Assembly: GCA_030626045.1 (NCBI GenBank)
Contig: DAOUPS010000010.1
Location: 1-17,378 of the forward strand
Direction of reading: 5' to 3'
Length of the DNA: 17,378 nt
DNA from: a bacterium
GTDB lineage: Bacteria > Patescibacteriota > Minisyncoccia > Moranbacterales > DUUL01
The notes below the pieces were generated by a model. The model searched no databases. It had not been told where the DNA came from and saw only the letters and a list, made by a program, of their open reading frames with translations. Made by a program: the position numbers and the translations under genes. Below are positions 14,767-17,378 of this stretch, piece after piece (positions within the stretch are counted from its first letter, which is position 1; every line of letters starts with the position of its first letter).

Positions 14767-14907
14767 CAAATTTCAACGCAAGAATTGACATAATTTCCAA
14801 CTATGCCACTTATATCTTTTCGTTTTGCGCATTTATCATGGCTTAGAGAAAATGTGATGGTTTTCAAAAAAATTTAAATGTGTATAATGAAAGATACAAA
14901 CAATGTC

Positions 14908-14936
14908 TTCATAAAATGAGACATACAAAATATAAT
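14908..14936 (+). promoter_or_regulatory. Candidate promoter for the DUF3048 gene
   Basis: TTCATA (14908-14913), a 17-bp spacer, and TATAAT (14931-14936). The -35 is overlapped by the dyad TGTCT(T)CAT-AAA-ATGAGACA (14904-14923), 8 pairs with one bulged T, a possible operator. Confidence 0.45.
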
Positions 14937-15022
14937 AGACAAAGCTCTGCAAAAAAGCAATGCAGGGTGGTGTTTTTGTCAGCCATACAGAACAATCCCT
15001 AATAATAAAATCATAAACAAAA

Positions 15023-16216
15023 ATGGACGATCAACAAACTCCATCGCCTATACAACCGGGTGGCAGTTACTCTTACAAGCCGCCAAAGAAATCGCCTCGA
15101 AAAGGAAAGATCAATCCTTTGGTTGTGGTTGCCGCTTTTTTGCTTATTGCAATAATTTTCGGCTGGTGGTTCTTTAAGCGTGATAATGAGAAACGACAAG
15201 GAACTCCGATTGAAATTACCAATATCGAAGCTAGCGCCGCAGTTCTAAAAGATTATCCGGCTGCAAATACAGGAGAAGTCAGTCCAATTTCAGGTCTGGC
15301 CTGTGAAAATTGGAACCGAAGGGCAATAGCCGTTATGCAGCCTGCTGATATTCTAGCCCGCCCGCCCGCTGGGTTTTCCGAAGCGGATATGGTAATTGAA
15401 ATGCCGGTTATTACCGCTTCCATTACTCGCTTGATGGCGCTTTATATCTGCAATGATCCTCCTGAAGTTGGTTCAATGCGGAGCTCGCGCCATGATTTCA
15501 TTCATCTTGCGAAAGGATTTGACGCGATCTACGTACACTGGGGAGGATCTCACTTTGCCAAAGAGATCTTGAACCAAGGAGTGATAGATAATATGAACTG
15601 CAACAATGACGGAGGAAAATCAGCGGGACAATGCTGTTTCAGAAAAGAAGGAATGAGCCGGGGGGTGGACTCCGGATACGCTAAATTCCCCAAGTTGCTT
15701 GAGTGCGCCAATGAATTCGAATACAGCATGGAAAACACATTTTCCGGATATCCTCACCAACAAGACATGCCAATGGAGCAAAGGATCAATAAAGGACATT
15801 TGAGAGTTGGCTTTGCGGGAAAATTTGCCGTTGAATACGATTACGACAAGGAATCTAACTCCTATCTGCGCTCGTGGGGAGGAAACCCTGATATTGACCG
15901 CAATAATCAAAAGCGCATTACGCCTCGAAATGTTGTTGTGTTAATGGCTCGCTCTGAGCAAGTTGAGGGGCAGTATAACAACGTACAACTTGGTGATCCA
16001 TGGTATGACGAAAGTGATTCAGGGGAAGCGTTTTATTATATCAATGGCCAAGAGATCAGAGGGAAGTGGAAAAAAGACAAGACTAATATTAACTCAAAAT
16101 TGATGTTCATGGATCAGAATGGCAATGATATCGCATTTGTACCCGGTCAAATTTGGGTTGAAATACTTGAACCGGGACAGGCATTAAAGTGGAAGACCGA
16201 AGCTGATATTCAATAA
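15023..16216 (+). CDS. DUF3048 (YerB-like) membrane-anchored extracytoplasmic protein
   Basis: This 397-aa protein has a Pro/Lys-rich cytoplasmic N-terminus (1-30) and one membrane helix (31-51) with positive residues on the inner side, then a large outer domain. It matches the DUF3048 family: RRAIAVMQPADILARPPAGFSEADMVIE with the SITRLMALY strand, SMRSSRHDF, and FDAIYVHWGGS. The C-terminal half (GDPWYDE, GQIWVEI) corresponds to the second DUF3048 domain. The family, including Bacillus YerB, is linked to the cell envelope but has no established activity. YerB is a lipoprotein, whereas this one uses a membrane helix. The outer domain has six cysteines (94, 143, 193, 204, 205, 228), unusual for the family as I know it, and may need disulfide handling. 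The ATG has no SD. Confidence 0.85.
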   Translation: MDDQQTPSPIQPGGSYSYKPPKKSPRKGKINPLVVVAAFLLIAIIFGWWFFKRDNEKRQGTPIEITNIEASAAVLKDYPAANTGEVSPISGLACENWNRRAIAVMQPADILARPPAGFSEADMVIEMPVITASITRLMALYICNDPPEVGSMRSSRHDFIHLAKGFDAIYVHWGGSHFAKEILNQGVIDNMNCNNDGGKSAGQCCFRKEGMSRGVDSGYAKFPKLLECANEFEYSMENTFSGYPHQQDMPMEQRINKGHLRVGFAGKFAVEYDYDKESNSYLRSWGGNPDIDRNNQKRITPRNVVVLMARSEQVEGQYNNVQLGDPWYDESDSGEAFYYINGQEIRGKWKKDKTNINSKLMFMDQNGNDIAFVPGQIWVEILEPGQALKWKTEADIQ

Positions 16217-16243
16217 ATAGCTTGAACGTTTGTTCTTAATTCT

Positions 16244-16273
16244 GAAATGGCATCTTTTAGGGGGTGCCATTTC
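16244..16273 (+). promoter_or_regulatory. Hairpin immediately before holA
   Basis: GAAATGGCATCT (16244-16255) pairs with GGGTGCCATTTC (16262-16273) over 12 bp, including two G-U pairs, around TTTAGG. It lies 27 nt after the DUF3048 stop and 8 nt before the holA ATG at 16282. It has no T-run. It covers the GTG at 16264, which argues against that codon as the start. Confidence 0.6.
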
Positions 16274-16281
16274 GTATGTTT

Positions 16282-17241
16282 ATGATTTGCTTTATTTATG
16301 GCGAAAACAATTTTTTAGCCCAGAGAAAATATCAGAAATACAGAAATGTCTTTACTTCAAGAAATCCGGGTGCTCCGGTAGATGTTTTTGATTGCGACGA
16401 AAATTTTGATCTTCAGTGTGTTCAAAGATCATTGCAAAGCGGTTATAGCTTGTTCTCTCAAAAAAAATGTATTATCTTGAAAAATCCATTTACCCTGAAT
16501 ATTCTAAATCAAAAAAAGATAATTGAACTGTTGGAAGCAAATTCCAATAATGGCAGTGATGGCCTTATTATTGTAACGGAACTGCGAGTACCAAAACCGA
16601 AAGGCCGGCTATTAAATTTTTTAAAGAAGAACGCAAAAAACGAAAAAGTTGACGTGTTAGATCAAAGAAATCTGAAAAATTGGATCATAAGAGAGCTTGA
16701 GAAGCAGAGTGATAAAAAAACAACTATTTTGCCTGACGCCCTTGAATATTTGATTGGAATAACGCAGGGGAATATGTGGATGATCGATAGTGAGATAAAA
16801 AAGCTTGTAAACTATCAGGGAAAAGGCTCCGTGGATAAAAATGGTATTGAAAAATTGTGCCACGGGAAAGTTAATGCTGGAATATTTGAGCTTGTTGACG
16901 CGATCGGCAATAATAATAGGGCGCGCGCCATTGCGTTGAAAAATAACTTGCTGGCGCAGGGAGAGAATGAATTCTATATTTTTTCAATGATCGTGTCTCA
17001 ATTCAGGAATCTAATAAAGGTTGGCGAATGTGTACTGAAGGGAGTAAATGACCCGAACAGGATCAGTAAATTATGCACGATGCACCCGTTTGTCGCGAGA
17101 AAGACATTGGCGCAGTTAAGAAATTACAACAAGCGTCAGTTAAAAGATATTTTTTCACTGGCTTCCGAAATTGACATTAAAGCGAAAACAAGTGATGTTG
17201 AAATGAGTGAAGCGCTTGATTATTTTATCGTGAAAATTTGA
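16282..17241 (+). CDS. holA: DNA polymerase III delta subunit (clamp loader)
   Basis: The 319-aa protein opens MICFIYGENNFLAQRKYQKY, the form typical of HolA (hydrophobic strand, then YGE). Later landmarks are the central FELVDAIGNNNRARAIALKNNLLAQGENEFYIFSMI region (the excerpt FELVDAIGNNNRARAI alone is diagnostic), HPFVARKTL and the closing SEALDYFIVKI. Delta has an AAA+-like fold without a working ATPase. It opens the sliding clamp and sits in the clamp loader with DnaX and delta-prime. In-frame starts at GTG 16264 and ATG 16276 exist; 16282 is chosen from family alignment and because the GTG is inside a hairpin. No SD. It is 65 nt downstream of the DUF3048 gene and probably shares its transcript unless the hairpin ends it. 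Confidence 0.9.
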   Translation: MICFIYGENNFLAQRKYQKYRNVFTSRNPGAPVDVFDCDENFDLQCVQRSLQSGYSLFSQKKCIILKNPFTLNILNQKKIIELLEANSNNGSDGLIIVTELRVPKPKGRLLNFLKKNAKNEKVDVLDQRNLKNWIIRELEKQSDKKTTILPDALEYLIGITQGNMWMIDSEIKKLVNYQGKGSVDKNGIEKLCHGKVNAGIFELVDAIGNNNRARAIALKNNLLAQGENEFYIFSMIVSQFRNLIKVGECVLKGVNDPNRISKLCTMHPFVARKTLAQLRNYNKRQLKDIFSLASEIDIKAKTSDVEMSEALDYFIVKI

Positions 17242-17256
17242 TTTAGTTATTTATAA

Positions 17257-17284
17257 TATCTCAAAATTATAACATATTGAGATA
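17257..17284 (+). promoter_or_regulatory. Hairpin between holA and the last gene
   Basis: TATCTCAA (17257-17264) and TTGAGATA (17277-17284) form a perfect 8-bp stem with a 12-nt AT-rich loop. It lies 15 nt after the holA stop and 7 nt before the next ATG. A TTTT run (17288-17291) follows after three bases, so a weak terminator is also possible. Confidence 0.45.
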
Positions 17285-17291
17285 CTATTTT

Positions 17292-17378
17292 ATGAAAATA
17301 GGATATTTTATCATTATCGCGGTTGCAGTAATTATTTTTGTTATCGGCGGATATTTTATTTATCAAGATATTTTTGAA
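17292..17378 (+). CDS. Membrane-anchored protein, N-terminal fragment (cut by window edge)
   Basis: An ATG at 17292 opens 29 codons to the last base of the window. The protein starts MKIGYFIIIAVAVIIFVIGG, a single hydrophobic helix with one basic residue before it, then YFIYQDIFE. It is a signal anchor or uncleaved signal peptide, so the rest is probably outside the membrane. The family cannot be told from this much. It lies 50 nt after holA on the same strand, with no SD. Confidence 0.6.
   Translation, partial: MKIGYFIIIAVAVIIFVIGGYFIYQDIFE

Larger units (their letters stand above)
14700..15022 (+). other. Long non-coding region upstream of the DUF3048 gene
   Basis: This stretch of about 320 bp has no convincing gene and no recognisable tRNA or riboswitch. 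It holds promoter-like elements: TTGACA (14785-14790) with a poor -10 about 18 bp on, and TATAAT at 14883-14888 and 14931-14936. It also holds several dyads, and a hairpin, CTCTGCA/TGCAGGG (14945-14967), followed at a distance by TTTTT. It could carry a regulated leader or a small RNA; nothing here proves either. Confidence 0.5.

Noticed and set aside
1..17378. CRISPR array, tRNA/rRNA genes, insertion sequences, prophage or defence genes
   Set aside because: No regularly spaced direct repeats, no cloverleaf or rRNA-like stretches in the gaps, and no transposase- or nuclease-defence-like products were seen. The region is mostly core housekeeping.

Overview
The window looks like chromosomal DNA of an uncultivated Patescibacteria (Candidate Phyla Radiation) bacterium, probably from a Parcubacteria-like lineage. 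This is an inference from gene content and sequence style. Supporting points are the AT-rich sequence, very short spacers, almost no Shine-Dalgarno (SD) sequences, a DUF3048 protein, a GT39-like membrane protein with a GGRDEG motif, and compact single-copy housekeeping genes. UGA is read as stop (ftsZ and holA end in TGA), so the UGA=Gly code of Gracilibacteria/Absconditabacteria does not apply.

Layout, left to right. (1) 1-1753: a minus-strand GT-C type membrane glycosyltransferase cut by the window edge, divergent from a sugar-phosphate nucleotidyltransferase; both point to surface glycan synthesis. (2) 1768-3091: a long near-perfect inverted repeat, then a fused thioredoxin-CcdA/DsbD-like membrane thiol reductase. 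(3) 3150-5999: ftsA and ftsZ, each with its own good sigma70-type promoter. (4) 6055-11165: a split str cluster, rpsL-rpsG, terminator, fusA, an unrecognised 123-aa Lys/Glu-rich protein, tuf, terminator. (5) 11183-13986: polA, encoding a Pol I whose 3'-5' exonuclease domain has lost its key catalytic carboxylates. (6) 13995-14699: a self-contained unit with a near-consensus promoter overlapped by two dyads, the only strong SD in the window, a small cysteine-containing predicted lipoprotein, and a strong terminator. (7) 14700-16216: about 320 bp of non-coding DNA with dyads and promoter-like elements, then an extracytoplasmic DUF3048 protein. (8) 16282-17378: holA (clamp-loader delta) and the start of a membrane-anchored protein that runs off the right edge.

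The most interesting signal is positional. Six starts (1058, 1826, 3323, 9912, 16282, 17292) have no SD, and each is preceded by an RNA hairpin that ends 7-14 nt before the start codon. Several of these hairpins are long (11-24 pairs). They may act as translation-control or ribosome-placement elements, as 3' ends of the upstream gene, or in some cases be chance. A genome-wide folding test would decide.
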